Source: Usnea hakonensis
Lineage: Eukaryota > Ascomycota > Lecanoromycetes > Lecanorales > Parmeliaceae
Assembly (NCBI GenBank): GCA_013423325.1
Contig: BLJB01000322.1
Coordinates: 71,792-135,791, forward strand
DNA: 64,000 bases
Direction of reading: 5' to 3'
A program made the translations under genes and the position numbers. Positions 25,026-38,194 of this stretch are shown piece after piece; the first letter of the stretch is position 1, and every line of letters begins with the position of its first letter. The notes beneath the pieces are model-generated. The model was not told the DNA's origin. It saw only the letters and a list, made by a program, of their open reading frames with translations, and did no database searches.

Positions 25026-27541
25026 ATGCCCATCACCATGCCTCCAGCTCCTAACAAGGACGACCTTGCGGCAACATGGAATTTCTTACAGGTCGGAGTA
25101 GAGAAGATTATGACCAACTTGAAGGATGGTGTGGATATGGCAACTGTACGTGACTACAAGCATTCTTCCAAAAGGCTTCGCTAATTCAAGCCTGTAGTAT
25201 ATGGGCATCTACACGTAGGTCGCATCGGAAGTAATCGTCCGGTCACTGCTGATAGAGATCCAGGGCTGTCCACAACTTTTGTACATCACAGAAAGCGGTA
25301 GCTTCCGGAGGAGGTATCATCGGCGGCAACGCCCACCGTGGAGGTGAGTTCTCTTTGTGTCCACTGAAAGTGTTCGCGACACTTACTGATCTCACATCGC
25401 AGCTCACTTACTTGGAGAGGACCTCTACAAGAATCTCAAGGACTACTTGAGACGTCACCTTGAGGACCTGCATGAGAAGTCCAAAGGTCATATCGACGAA
25501 GCTTTACTGACTTACTACATTCGAGAATGGGACCGATACACAACAGCCGCAAAATACACGAACCACTTGTTCCGCTACCTCAATCGACACTGGGTTAAGA
25601 GAGAGATCGATGAGGGAAAAAAGGATGTCTTCGACGTCTACACATTGCACCTGGTGCAATGGCGGGAGGTCCTATTCGAAAAGGTCAACAAGAACGTCAT
25701 GGCTGCGGTGCTGAAGATGGTAGAGAAACAGCGAAATGGCGAGACCATTGAGCAGAGTCAGATCAAAAGCATTGTAGATTCGTTTGTCTCTCTTGGCTTG
25801 GATGAGACGGACAGTACGAAGTCCACCCTCGATGTCTACCGATTTCACTTTGAGAAGCCCTTCATAGATGCTACAACAAAGTATTACGAAAACGAGTCAA
25901 ACCAGTTCGTCGCTGAAAATTCCGTCATAGATTACATGAAGAAGGCCGAGACTCGCCTAGAGGAGGAAAAGAATCGGGTTGGACTGTACCTTCACCAGGA
26001 CATCATGAACCCGCTCATGAAAGCTTGTCTGGGCGTCCTGGTCACTGGTCATTCTCCTCTGCTGAGAGATGAGTTTCAGGTGCTCCTAGATACTGATAGG
26101 CAAGACGACTTGGCGAGGATGTATCGATTACTGGCTCGGATCATCGATGGCTTGGAGCCACTACGGACTAAATTTGAAGCCCATGTCAGGAAGTCAGGAC
26201 TCGCCGCAATCGAAAAGGTTGCTACAGAAGGAGACAACATGGAGCCAAAGACCTACGTCGACGCACTGCTGGAAGTACACACACAATATCAGAAGCTCGT
26301 CAATGAAGCTTTTACCGGTGAATCCGAATTCGTCCGATCCCTTGACAACGCATGCAAAGAATTCGTGAACCGCAACAAGGTCTGCAAAACCGGGTCATCG
26401 CGTTCGCCTGAGCTCTTAGCCAAGTATACGGACGCATTGCTGAAGAAGAGTGCCAAAAGCGCCGAGGAAGCTGACCTCGAAGCATCTCTCATCCAGATCA
26501 TGACTGTTTTCAAATACATCGAGGACAAAGATGTATTTCAAAAATTTTACTCCCGAATGCTGGCGAAACGATTGGTTCATACAAGCTCCGCATCAGAAGA
26601 TGCGGAAACAAGCATGATTGGCAAGCTGAAAGAAGCCTGTGGCTACGAGTACACCAATAAGCTCCAACGCATGTTCCAGGATATTCAGATCTCAACAGAT
26701 CTCAACAGTAATTTTAAGGAGTATCAGACGAGGCTACTAGACGAGGACGTATTGAAGAAAGTTGTCGACCCGACCTACCAGATACTTGGCACAGGGTTTT
26801 GGCCCCTTTCACCTCCTACAACCAACTTCATCCCTCCACAAGAAATCGTTGATACTTATACCCGATTCCAAAATTTTTACTTTGACAAGCATAGTGGGCG
26901 AAAGCTTACCTGGCTATGGCAACTCTGCAAAGGCGAGATGAGGACCAACTATGTGAAAAACACCAAAATCCCTTACACGTTGTGTGTATCCACATACCAG
27001 ATGGCCATCCTGCTGCTTTTCAACGACTCGGACACGGTAATGTATGAGGACATGCAGAAAGCCACGGCTCTGTCAGCAGAATGGCTGGATCCTTCCCTCG
27101 GTATGCTCGTGAAGGCCAAAGTCCTGATCCCCTCGCCCGACAATGCAAAGGCGGAGCCCGGCACGTCATACACCTTGAACCACAATTTCAAATCCAAGAA
27201 AGTCAAGGTCAATCTCAACATCACCATTAAATCGGACGCGAAACAAGAAGTCGAGGAGACGCATAAGACTATCGAGGAGGATAGGAAATTACTTATGCAG
27301 GTGAGTGCCGGCCTCGTTCTCGTTCTGCTACCCTTCTCTAATTCAAAGCCAGTCTGCGATTGTGCGTATCATGAAGTCACGTAAGCACATGAAGCACGTC
27401 GTGCTTGTCCAAGAGACCATATCTCAAATAAAATCCCGCTTCACCCCCAAGGTCCAGGACATCAAGAGATCAATCGATCAGCTGATCGAGAAGGAGTATT
27501 TGGAGCGGTTGGAGAACGAAGAACTGGGCTATCTAGCGTGA
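25026..27541 (+). CDS. culA: Cullin-1, scaffold of SCF E3 ubiquitin ligases
   Basis: Scaffold that binds Skp1/F-box proteins at its N-terminus and the RING protein Rbx1 at its C-terminus, acting in nucleus and cytosol. Five exons, 25026-25145, 25198-25214, 25264-25343, 25403-27300 and 27353-27541, give 767 residues. The second exon is only 17 nt. The N-terminal TWNFLQVGVEKIM and TYMGIYTAVHNFC segments form the Skp1-binding repeat. The cullin-homology domain spans about 390-640. The winged-helix tail contains IVRIMKSRK, where Lys 713 is the expected Nedd8 acceptor. The protein ends in YLA as cullins do. The last intron falls just before the neddylation segment, so an unspliced reading would lose it. 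Confidence 0.97.
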
Positions 27542-28127
27542 TCGAGTCAGGAGATGAACAGAAGACGCTTGATTGTTCTAATGCATGGCGGTAAGATTGA
27601 TGCATGATTAGCTGCGGCGAAAAGGAGAAAAGGATCATGGTATGGGCAAGGACAAACCAAGACTGACTACATGCAAATAAGGGATACTGGTAAAAGAGGG
27701 CTATCTTGGCCAGAGATTGCCGGGCCAGTGCACAGGCTTACATGTACCATTCAGTACTGGCAGCCGCTGTTGTCGTCCGGATTTCACGACATCATGCCGC
27801 GTTGAATAGATAGATGCATTATCAAACTAGCACTTCGCTTACTTCGCTTCTTTATTTGTTTGATCCGGACCGTGTGTGAAGACTAGCCTGGACGCCATCG
27901 ACAGGCAAGAACATGCCGAGTGTGCAAGTATCTATTCGGGTTTGTCTTTGAATCAGATCCCCTCCCCTCTACAATAAACCTCCCCGTCTCGATTTCTTTC
28001 AAAATTCGCAGTATGTATGCTCGCAGCAGGAGATCCGATCTCATGACAATCAATCGTTCAAGCGTTCGTCACGTCCCAACTCCGTTCAATTACTCGCAAA
28101 AGAACATCAAACATCATCATGTTACCA
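27542..28127. other. Convergent intergenic stretch
   Basis: 586 bp between the convergent 3' ends of cullin-1 and the DENN/LCHN-like gene. No supported gene, array or RNA. Confidence 0.45.
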
Positions 28128-30559
28128 TCAGGCGTCCAACCTCCCAATCCCATCGCCACCCTTCTCCTCTCGAACCCTCTTCCCCCCACCAATGCCACTG
28201 TTCCATTTGCCCGGCTTCGTCGGACTCAACCCTCCTCCTCCTCCTCCTCCACCAGCAGCCACAACAACACCCTCGCCGCTCGCGTTCGGGTTCCCCTTGG
28301 CCCATCCTTTCCTCCTCTCGCTCGCCCACGCGCCCCAGGAAGAGATGTAAGCGCCCGCTTTCTGGCCCGCCGCCTGCACCGAGGCTTGCGCGGCCGTGAG
28401 GTCGGGAGCCCGGGCTGCGAAGCGCTGCGCTGGAGGAATGTTTTCGGAAGGAGGAGGCGGGTCGCCGCTGGTGTCGGAGCCGGCCCCGAGGTGAGCGGTT
28501 TCGGCACGTTTGCGCTGGGCTTCGCGCATGGCTTCGATGTCGGCCCAGAGGTTTGAAAAGGCGGTGGAGACCTTTTTGTGGCCCGTCGCTAGGTGCTTGT
28601 TCAGCGCTTCTTTGCTCGTTGCGAGCCTGTCGTCGAGATGCAGCGTCTGGATTTGTAAGGCGAGACGCCGTTGTATGTCTTCGAAGCTGAGGTTTCCGGC
28701 TGTGGGGTGGCGAGGCTCGACGATGTCGAAGAGGTGGGAGTCGGTGTGAGAGTCGAAGAGCGCAAAGTTGGAGGTCTGGCGCCAGTTGTGGATGAAGTCG
28801 GGGTTGTAGTCGCTCGTCGGATCGCCTTCGATTGTGGGGAGGGGAGGCGAGTGCGAGAGATAGAGGTGGTACTTCACCGAGGAGAGGAGGGCCAGGATGT
28901 ACTCTTCGAATTGGAGGCGGATGAATTCTTCGGAACCCATGTAGCCCATCGTTTTGGGTCGGGAAGGGTTATTCTCGTCCCAGGTGTCGTGGACTGTGGC
29001 ACTGAGGAAGTCTATCCAACGCCTATCTGCCGCCGACAAGACTAGGGCAGTCCTGAGAGAGGACGAAGTGATGTTGATAGTCGATTCGTCAAGCTGTGCA
29101 TGAATTGAGCTTAAGCTCAGTGTAGCTTGCATGCTAAAAGGGAGTGCTCCTTACGTTCACGAGTATGTCACTGTAGCGATCTTTCTGCTGCAGGAGAAGA
29201 GAGTTGGTTGATCCTACCATGTATGACTTCGTGCCGTAGTCGGCCAAGACGTCGAGCTGTTGCAATGGTGTGTAGGGCCCGAAGAGAGCACCTTTTGGAC
29301 GTCAAACAACTCTTACATTCGTAGGGAGAAAAGGACTTACCTTTGCCGAAGCTATTTGGAGTAGAGAACGGCGATCAGCTTCGACCCTCGAACATTGGTC
29401 ACTGGAAACACGACGCATTACCTACAGTTGCAGCGGGAGACCCATATACGATAGCACTATAGTTTCCATGAGTCCGGATTCCCTGACGTCTAGAGAAGAA
29501 CATACAAGAATTACGTTCACTTGTTCTCAACGACGCTGGCATGATCAAGCTCTTTTCGTAGCTGTCGAGTTCTGGATCCGCAGAGTCTTGTAATTTCCGC
29601 AGAAGACCGGGTATCAAGGATATCAATGCAAATTGCAACATGCACAGTCTCTCACAGCGGGAGCCAAAGAAAAGCATCTGCCAAGTTTAGCAGATATGCA
29701 AAGGTCTCCGCTTTCGTTCTGCTCACCTTCGGTTGCAGTAAGCAGCACTTGAAGAGTACCAAGGTTTGGTGCTTATATTCGTGTATGAGCTCCCTCAATG
29801 AAAGTCCTGCATTGTGAGCCACAACCCTCAGTCGGCGAGAAATTTTCTCCTTACCGAGATATTGATCATCTTCCTTGTCTTGCAAATTCCTCGCCAGACT
29901 CTCTTGAAATTTCTAACCTAATCAAACCCCAGTCCCACCGGAATGATATTTTACACTCACCGACCTTCAGGATATCCACGTCTGCAAAGTCCCTGTGGCC
30001 TCATTAACAATATATTCTCTTGTTCACATGCTCTGTTTCTTGTGCCTACTTCTGCCCGAACCACGCACCCGTAACCATAGACAGCTTTTCTCTCAATTGG
30101 CCAAAGAATTGTGGACTGTCTGCAATGACCACAACCGCCTTCTGTACCGTACTCCTTGTGACGTCGGGCGGTTTGCGCAGAAGCTCATTGGCGTCCATTT
30201 GCCGGGTGCATGAAATGCCGAAGATAGAGGTGGGAGGGCTGAGCTCTGTAGCTTTTCGACGGAGGGTGAAATAGGAAAAGTCTTCGGTAGATCTGTTTCA
30301 TGCTCAGCACCTTTTCGGGAGCCCGTCTGGGTGTAGTTCCTACGCATGTGCGCCGTCCGAGAGGGCCATAAAGGGAAGGAATGACCACTCATTTTCCGTC
30401 GTGGGATCTGTACCATCTGCGACGCCGAACCAATTCTCAATCTCAGGTCCTCTGAAAAAGGTTAGTCGTTGGTGTGACTCTCTTCAGGGCCAGGTCTTGC
30501 CTCGCGTGGTGAAATCCTACAACGCAAACAATGGGCGCAAGGCTGGAGGTTGGTGCCAT
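28128..30559 (-). CDS. DENN/LCHN-like protein (DUF2347 plus DUF4484 type, Anr2-like)
   Basis: The family is related to DENN-fold trafficking proteins (LCHN/DENND11; yeast Anr2); a Rab-linked role is inferred only. Eleven exons (minus): 30501-30559, 30344-30451, 30050-30292, 29965-29992, 29855-29912, 29727-29806, 29677 to 29515, 29426-29456, 29341-29351, 29155-29291 and 28128-29093. They give one frame of 627 residues. The start MAPTSSLAP leads into VVGFHHARGPEIENWFG, the DENN-like opening. Later blocks LVLFKCCLLQPKMLFFG and YMGLPLQLFGKG fall across introns. The C-terminus has FDIVEPRHP followed by charged helix and a Gly-rich tail. The first intron is GC-AG (30452-30500) and exon 9 is 11 nt. 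It lies downstream of HOG1 on the same strand. Confidence 0.85.
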
Positions 30560-30986
30560 TGTGTAGCATTGAGAATCTATACGTTGCCCGAAGGCAGACT
30601 AAGGTAGTTGCCACGGCTTGGTGCAGAAGATCTGCTGCGGAGACAAACGGTAAAGACTGGTAGTCAATTCGGGCACTCGAGTGCCAAGGCTTAGCCCCAG
30701 CATGAGATGCTGTAGTTAAACTACAAGTTTACGATTTGGCTCAATTTGATGAATACTGTCTTATAAGATGCTTTCCTAATCATTCGCTGGACAATGGTAT
30801 ATAACTTGTAGAACCATGGCATGCAGAAAGTAAGAAGAATGCGCAGCGTGTCCTAGCTTGCTTCAGGGGAGTGGCCGTAGTCGTCAGTCTAAACATCGGA
30901 CAGCCAATCCACGCAGAGTCCGAAACCCGAAACCCAGGGCACAAAGAGCGAGGACATGGTCATCATCCTAGGATCACACATCCGTA
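30560..30986. promoter_or_regulatory. Spacer between HOG1 3' end and DENN/LCHN-like start
   Basis: 427 bp holding the HOG1 3' untranslated region and the promoter of the downstream minus-strand gene. I see no coding signal. Confidence 0.4.
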
Positions 30987-32500
30987 CTAGTATCCATTTT
31001 GGTCCTCCTGCCCATCGGGCTGCTCGATTTGATGGAAATCAAGGATTTCCTGGTACCTATCGCATCATTGTTAGACAAATTCTTTGTGTACCGAAGACGT
31101 GGATCTTGCTAACATCATAACTTTCCATTGGTCGACGGGCAGATCAGCATCATTGAATGACCAATCAAACTTTTCCTCCGATACCGGCTCATCGCTCGGA
31201 TCGTGATACGGAGCGAGGTACTCGTGTGCTAGAGCGTCTCCAGCCCGTACTCGAAGTCGAGGATCGAAGACCAGCATCTTCTCGAGTAGATCGATAGCTA
31301 TTCCCAGTCAGCAAACGCGGATTCGATGGATGGGGTGTCATACCCAGAGGGTCTGCGTTCTTGAACTTGTTCGACAGAGGTTGCCGTTCCCGCTTTGGTA
31401 GTGACTGGACAAAGCGTAGGGTCTGTGTCCAAGTGTTAGCAAGTCAAGGCACTTTTCGTTAACAATTACCATACATTTTCGCTACCAATGGTCTGGATCA
31501 CATCGTCTGGCGGTGTGCCCAGAAGCTCCGTGATAATGGAGAACTGATTGACGTGATCTTTGCCGGGGAACAGGGGTTTCCCTTCAAGCATCTCCGCGAA
31601 TATGCATCCTGCGCTCCATATGTCCACCTCCACATCGTATTTCTGCCATGTAAGCATGATCTCTGGGGCACGGTAGTATCTTGTCGACACATAGCCCGTC
31701 ATTTGCGGGTCTTGAATACGGGCGAGACCAAAGTCACAGATCTTCAAATCACAGTTCTCGTTCACAAGGATGTTGCTGGGCTTCAGATCGCGATGGACGA
31801 CTCCTGCTGAGTGCACGTATTTCAATCCTCGCTGCATGAATTCAGCGTTGCTCTCACCTCTTCAAAAACGGGACATAGCAACGCTTGAGCGAACGTACCA
31901 AAATTTGGTATAAGAAATATTGAATGAATTGTTTCTCGAGTGGTCTTGAGGTCAACAGGCGATGCAGATCGGTTCCCAGAAGCTCAGTGACAAAATAACT
32001 GTTGAAATAATAAGATCGATAAGAGCAGGACGCTGATCTGGAGCTAAGCGACTCACATGTCCTCAAGTGGTGATATGAAGATGTCGCTTAGGCTAATAAC
32101 CTGGAAAGTGTCAATGTTGGACATTCATCGTAGAAATATCCTTCTCACATTTTCATGACGCAGATGCTTTAGGAGCTTCAATTCTCGGTATGTGCGCTTC
32201 GACAGAACAGGAGTGCTGAAAGGTTTCATGATTTTCTTGACGGCCACAGCCTGGCTCGTAAGTTGATCCTTTGCTGAGCTGGGTGAGGCGAGGCATTAGA
32301 AAGATCAACGCGGTGGGTGACTAGAGTGCGGAGTACCAGACAAGGCCAAAAGCCCCCATTCCCACGGGTTGCAGGTCGGTGTACCTGTTCTAGCGTCAAC
32401 ATTGCAGGATTCTAGCGAATTATGCGGTTGGGGGGATGAGGTACCTGCTGGTGATCTCGAAGGTCGTACCGAAGATCTGAGCACGTACAAACTCCGCCAT
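30987..32500 (-). CDS. hog1: Hog1-type stress-activated MAP kinase
   Basis: Ser/Thr kinase at the end of the high-osmolarity glycerol pathway; it moves from cytosol to nucleus when activated. Nine exons (minus): 32445-32500, 32337-32384, 32149-32278, 32057-32100, 31899-31998, 31475-31831, 31344-31422, 31114-31297 and 30987-31056. The product is 355 residues, normal for filamentous fungi. Features: glycine loop GMGAFG, VAVKK ATP-binding Lys, HRDLKPSN catalytic loop, DFG, and the p38/Hog1 activation motif T171-G172-Y173 followed by VSTRYYRAPE. An acidic common docking-like segment DPSDEPVSEEKFDW lies near the C-terminus. The ATG at 32500 (MAEFVRAQIFG) is the conserved start. Confidence 0.98.
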
Positions 32501-35500
32501 GGTGAATTGATGGCTGGAGGAGGTCAAGAGGAAGAAATGGAGTGGAGAAGAGGTGGATGTGGGTGCACAGAGGCCACAAGGCACACAGGCAAATCAACAA
32601 CCTGATTGTTGTAGCCGCGCTCGCCGCGGTAAAGTAAACTTTGAGTAGTAGTAGTACTTTAGTACGTAATTTAAGTACTGTACTTGATTTGAGTGAGTAC
32701 TTAGAGTTGGCTGATCGGCCCCCGTCTCCCTAGCGTACCGTACCGAGCTTAAAGCACTTCTAGAGCATGAAGTGATGATGATCGAAAAATGATCGTCCTA
32801 AAGTAATCTTAACTTGGGCTGTTCTTGTACCTGATGCTCCCCCCTTCCGTTGATCTCCCACTGCGATATCCTTCAATGACTTTTAGTTCATCCTATTAAG
32901 ATGCTCGTCTTCCATATAAAGAATTTTCCATGCAAGATTTTGCTACGTGCATGGTACACTTATTTATTCCCCGATGCAGAAAAAGATCAATCTTTGGTAG
33001 CGATATGCTCACTCGTCGTGCTGAGTCCTACCCTTGGGTATAATACGTATTATTTGTACACAGCTCAGGTGAAATACTTTTGTACGAGTACAACATATCT
33101 ATAAATTTGCGTAAAAAGTCAAGACGTCATTCAGTTGTTAGCGCAATAGAGAAAGAGGAAGACAGAGATCAGTGCACTGCGGCACTGAAAAGGGTTCTGC
33201 ATGCTCATAATTATTAGTCATTCAAGACAAATCGTCCGACTGAATGGTGACTGAATTTGACATTCTTGCCAATGCTACTCATCAGATTCTCCGTCTCATC
33301 CTCAATTCCAGGATCTATCTTCATAATCACAAGCCCATTGAATTCATAAATCCTTCGTGCTTGATTCGCCGTTGACTCTCTGACTTTCTTGCCTCTCCGC
33401 TGCCTTCATACTGTCTTCCCTTATCCACTACGGATCCACTACATGTTTGACTTGCTCTTTTATCACGATGTCCTCCAATAATCTTTCCCACGTCTTCAAG
33501 TTGAGCACGGTACTCTGCATTGCATCCTGCATTGCTACAACTCCCTCAAGGGGTCAGACAATGTGCATGACCATTTGTGCTAACATCGAGCCGCCCTCGC
33601 CCTTTCTGAGTCAAGAGATAGTCAGCTGCCGCATCTGATTCCTGAGATAATGCAGAAGTCAAAAAAATGTGCTGCCAATTGTGTAGAGACCAGCTACCAA
33701 AGTCATGGGACTTTCTTGCAGCCTTGGCAAAAGGTGAACATGGTGCTCAACGATCTACTCTCGTCCGCTAAGGTACCTAGAATCAGTGGAGAAATTGGAG
33801 CGTGAGTTGGTCGGATGGAGACAATGTACCGTGAAATTGGCTCCCTTGATGTGACTTGCTTTAACCATAGTGGCCTGGTGCTGTAACCACATTGGTGATT
33901 TTAATCTCTGGAACCCGGAATGTTGAATTGATTTGGACCGAAGCTCAAAAGCATGCTGCAAGAAGAACGGAACGCTTTATGGGTGACGCAAATCTCGAAA
34001 GTGTCGTTGTACACAGCTCTGCAGATTGAGGGAGAGCGCAATAGCTGGGGAGCCAGACAAGTTGAAAGCCTAGGCATCGATAAAACACCTTATGACGATC
34101 ATCAATACTCAGATCGAGGAGGGTAGGTGAGATCATTACCCTTAGTTTCCAAAAATATAGTATTCGATGTGATACAAATATCCAAAAGTCAATCGGAGAA
34201 GTATCAAGTACGAGGCATTTCGGGTTCTAACCTTCTCTCCATACTTTTTTCCTCCTGAACGACACATTTTGTCGGACAGTGCCCTCGTTCGACGACGAGA
34301 TCTGAGATGATATTGGGCTTCAGGAGTACAAATTTCCTTGAAGGCTTGCCTGATGTCACCATAAAGTAAAGGAATAGAAGTGCAAAAACAGCAAAGTAGA
34401 GGGGGGCCAGAGACTTGGAACGCAGAACAAGAAGATGGTAGCTTCATTACAATCTACTCTACATTTTGGACCCTTTCCATGTCACAGTCCGGAAGATCAA
34501 TGTCGGTCTAGACGAGAAGCAGCTAGTATAAGTATATACATTGCCGGCAAGCGGACGCCATGGACATTCGACGTTGGATCCAACGGCGAATTTCTGGGAA
34601 GAGAGTAGGCGCAATAGATGGATAAATCGTCCATTGCGGCACTTCCTGATCTGATTGATGCAGCATGAGTTCGTGCGTGTCATTTTCGGAGTAATGCAGA
34701 TGATTTGCAACTTGGAACGAACGTTGCCGCCGATTTCCTGAGGTAGCGTACAGCAGCCAATGAGAGGAGAGGTAGAAATACGCCAATTGGCTCAAATGGC
34801 TGGCTACTTGCTTTTTTGGATGATGGTTGACTCCTGGAATTTTACTTTGCTTGGGGCTCTTTTCCAGCCCAGAGGATGGATGATGGGTCATTTAATCTGG
34901 ATCATGATATAATTACCTTAATCAATCTCATAGATCTTATTAGTATTAAAGTAATTAGTATTGGTATTATAATTGATGTGGTTGATTAAAAAGAATTTAA
35001 TACTTTTTAGGCTCTTGCGCAGCTGCAGCTCGCCTTTTGTAATCTCTTCCTTTTCACCACTGGACTGGTCACTGGTGGACTGCAGAGTGCCCCCTACTTT
35101 ACTTTATGCTGTAGCCCGTGCGCTGGAAGCGTGAACGCCGCCACGAGGTGCCCGCAGAAATTAAGAAGCTAGGCAAAGGCAAGCTTCGAGGCGCCAAGAC
35201 CTTGTAACTCCACAATCCTACCTTACCTTACCTTACCTTACCTGAACCATCTCCCATCGCCATCCGTCCCCACCACCCGCTGTCATTATACATGACTCTA
35301 CCTACCTTACTCACCCCCTATCGCAATTGATGATATACTCAATCTCTCAAGACTCAAAACTCCATTGATGACAGCAATTCAAGATCTCGCGTACCCTCGA
35401 CCTCATCTCGGCCTCAGCCACCAACCAGCTTCAGGGTATCTTCAATCTACGCCATCAGATAGAGCTTGCTTTGCTCCAACCTCCAGTCTCATTCTCTCGG

Positions 35501-35998
35501 TTCCTTACCATTCCGCCGCCAACTCTTCTCTCCGGATGCTGCAGCGCAATCAAATTAGGGCGAGCCGAATACCCGTCAAAGCTGCAGGCTCATACTGATT
35601 TCCGGATACCCACTGGGTTATTACGGCCGAAGCACCAACCTGCTCTCCGTTTGAGTGAAGCTAGAAAAAAGGCCAGCACACTTTCGCTCCTCTGCTGAAT
35701 AACGTTCCAGAGCCAGCTTGCCAACATTGATCGATCCAAGCATTGTCGTCTTCTACGGACCGCCTATTGTAGGCGTTGGAGTGCCTGCACCGTGTCCCGT
35801 CTCTAAAAGCGTAGCACTTGGAGCCGAGTACGCTCAACGCGGTCGATCAGTGCGCAATCGAGTTTGCGGTTGATTGATTGGTGTTCGTGATTCTGCCCCC
35901 CAATACATCGCTTGAACGATACCCCTCTCCCCCGCAACAGCGGCCACCAATCCGATTATACTCGCAGCGACTTGACTTGGGAAAAAACCTGGTGCACC
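32501..35998. other. 3.5 kb gene-poor stretch between HOG1 and the G-alpha gene
   Basis: No open frame here shows a domain or consistent splice structure. It contains HOG1 promoter sequence with degenerate TAGTAC/AGTACTT words at about 32645-32705, an A/T-rich island at about 34890-35010, and a (CCTTA)n run at 35219-35243. The last 700 bp, C/T-rich, probably form the G-alpha leader; an ATG-led 76-codon frame there (35368-35598) could be an upstream ORF. I see no convincing transposon ends. Confidence 0.5.
35219..35243. repeat. (CCTTA)n microsatellite
   Basis: Four perfect and one partial pentamer unit in the upstream region of the G-alpha gene. Confidence 0.8.
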
Positions 35999-37432
35999 AT
36001 GGGCGCATGCCAGAGCATGCAAAATGGCGATGAAGAGGAAAAGAGAAAGAGAAGTCGGGCAATCGACGCCAAATTAGAGGAGGATTCACGACGATTACGG
36101 AAAGAATGCAAAATACTGCTGTTGGGTATGCTCAATAGCTCTCGTCCTTCGGACATTTCTGGCTTACCGTTGCAAACAGGTTCCGGAGAAAGCGGCAAAT
36201 CCACAATAGTAAAGCAAATGAAGATTATACACCAGAACGGTTACACCAAAGACGAACTTGCCCTCTATCGCCTTACCATCTATAAAAACGTGCTTGACTG
36301 CGCCAAGGCTCTTATAGGTGCTATGCGTCAATTCGAAATCGCACCCAGGGATCCTAGGAACAATGATAATGCCGATTACTTATTGGAATATGTGGTGGAT
36401 CCAGATCCCCATACTCCGCTCGATCCACACGTGGGTGAGTGTGTTGTGAGTATATGGAAGGATCCAAGCATCGCGGATATTATGGAGCATCAGAGCGAAT
36501 TCTATCTGATGGATTCCGCGCCTTAGTATGTCGATTGTTGAACAATTCTGAAACCATGCACCTAGAGCTTACGCACACCCAGTTTCTTTGACGAAGTTGT
36601 ACGAATTGCCGAACCCAATTATATTCCCATCGAGGCCGATGTCCTCCGAGCCCGTACGAAGACGACTGGTATATACGAAACGCGCTTCACTATGGGACAA
36701 TTGAGTATACAGTATGCATGACCAGCTCCATCCTCCCACCATTTCCTGCACTTCGAGACGTGCATACTTGGCTAACGCACTTGGGGATATAGCATGTTTG
36801 ATGTTGGTGGCCAACGCTCTGAACGTAAAAAATGGATCCACTGCTTCGAAAATGTTACTTCCATAATCTTCTGCGTCGCCCTTTCAGAATACGACCAAGT
36901 GCTCCTCGAAGAATCCAATCAAAATCGCATGATGGAATCCCTCGTGCTTTTCGACAGCGTAGTCAACAGCCGCTGGTTCATGCGCACATCCATAATCCTC
37001 TTTTTGAACAAGGTCGATTTGTTCAAAGGCAAACTGGAAAGAAGTCCGTTGGGGACTTATTTCCCCGATTACAGCGGCGGCAACGATGTCAATCGCGCTG
37101 CCAAATATCTGTTATGGCGGTTCAACCAGGTTAATAGGGCACATTTAAACCTATATCCACAGTGAGTGACGTCTTTTTTTGTGAGCTAGGCGGTCCCTTG
37201 TACTTGGGGATGCAAGCACGGAGTCTACTTTCGATATTGAGTTGTCAATCTGTGACGCACCAGGCCGTCAACGCGAAGCAGCGCATTTCGAGTAGAACGT
37301 GACTGAGATTGCTAACATTGTTCACTTGATAGTCTTACCCAAGCCACCGATACCTCAAACATCCGATTGGTCTTTGCCGCCGTCAAAGATACCATCCTCC
37401 ACAACGCATTGGCAGATTCAGGCATACTGTGA
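35999..37432 (+). CDS. ganB: G-protein alpha subunit, class III (cAMP-type)
   Basis: GTPase switch of a heterotrimeric G protein at the plasma membrane; fungal class III members usually act on the cAMP-PKA branch (known for GanB/GNA-3). Five exons: 35999-36125, 36180-36525, 36583-36711, 36793-37161 and 37333-37432, giving 356 residues. The N-terminus MGACQS has the Gly2 myristoylation and Cys4 palmitoylation context. The P-loop is GSGESGKS at residues 43-50, the switch I region has RARTKTTG, and switch II has DVGGQ with Gln 208. NKVD and the guanine-binding C-terminal segment are intact. It ends in DSGIL without the Cys at -4 used by pertussis toxin, which marks class III. The last intron (171 bp) is the longest in the gene. 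Confidence 0.96.
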
Positions 37433-38194
37433 GCCTCCATCCTCCTGACCGAGCCTCCGACACCATCCCACAAGCCATAGCCGGTGCAAGAAAAATAATA
37501 GCTACCTGCATTTCACTTTTGTACATATCTGTCGACTTATGCCAGCCTCGTTAGGCTTTATTGATATTTAACTACCACATACGATCTATATCGAACTCGC
37601 GGAACCAGTTGGGCTAGAGTGATTGGATGGCATGCCCATGAATACTTTCTGCAGCTGCTTTGAGAGCAATACAGACATTTTGTTACTCTCCAAGCGCAGC
37701 TGGAGGGGGCTTGGGGCTAAGGTGTTAGGGTCGAGTGAATGTTGTTAGCACCAGCGAGAGGTGATGTTGATGGATTGTTGAAGCATTGGCACGCGCTTCT
37801 GAATCACTTATCCACAAAACCGTCTGAGAAAAAAAAAAGTTGATTGGGATCGTCTGCGCTTCATTTCACTAGTGGGAATGCGATGGAAACATCTTCTTTA
37901 TTACCTGCTCGTTTTATCCGAGCCTTGCGATCGAATATAGCATCGGCGATGATTGTATTTGCCGATCTAGGGAAAGGGCCATTGAGCCTGGAGCATGGCG
38001 TTTGGGTACTCCTGTCGGTGGGTGGGGGGTTAGCATTGCGTTGGTGTCTGGGCTGATGCACGCATGTTGGATAATAAGGATGGATCCTGTGGAGCAGTTG
38101 CTATGCCACTTTGAGCCTGACGTACAGCGAGCACTGGATATATCAATCATGCGTTGTAGATAGCACTTTATCTTGAAACGAGCCGTTTGCAATC
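37433..38194. other. Convergent intergenic stretch
   Basis: 762 bp between the G-alpha 3' end and the convergent deaminase gene. It holds a short A-run near 37830 and no supported gene. Confidence 0.45.

Noticed and set aside
28119..29045. Several plus-strand frames of 80-145 codons
   Set aside because: All are antisense to the last exon of the DENN/LCHN-like gene and are low complexity.
34459..34891. Minus-strand frames of 83-122 codons
   Set aside because: No motif and they run into an A/T-rich island; not distinguishable from chance.
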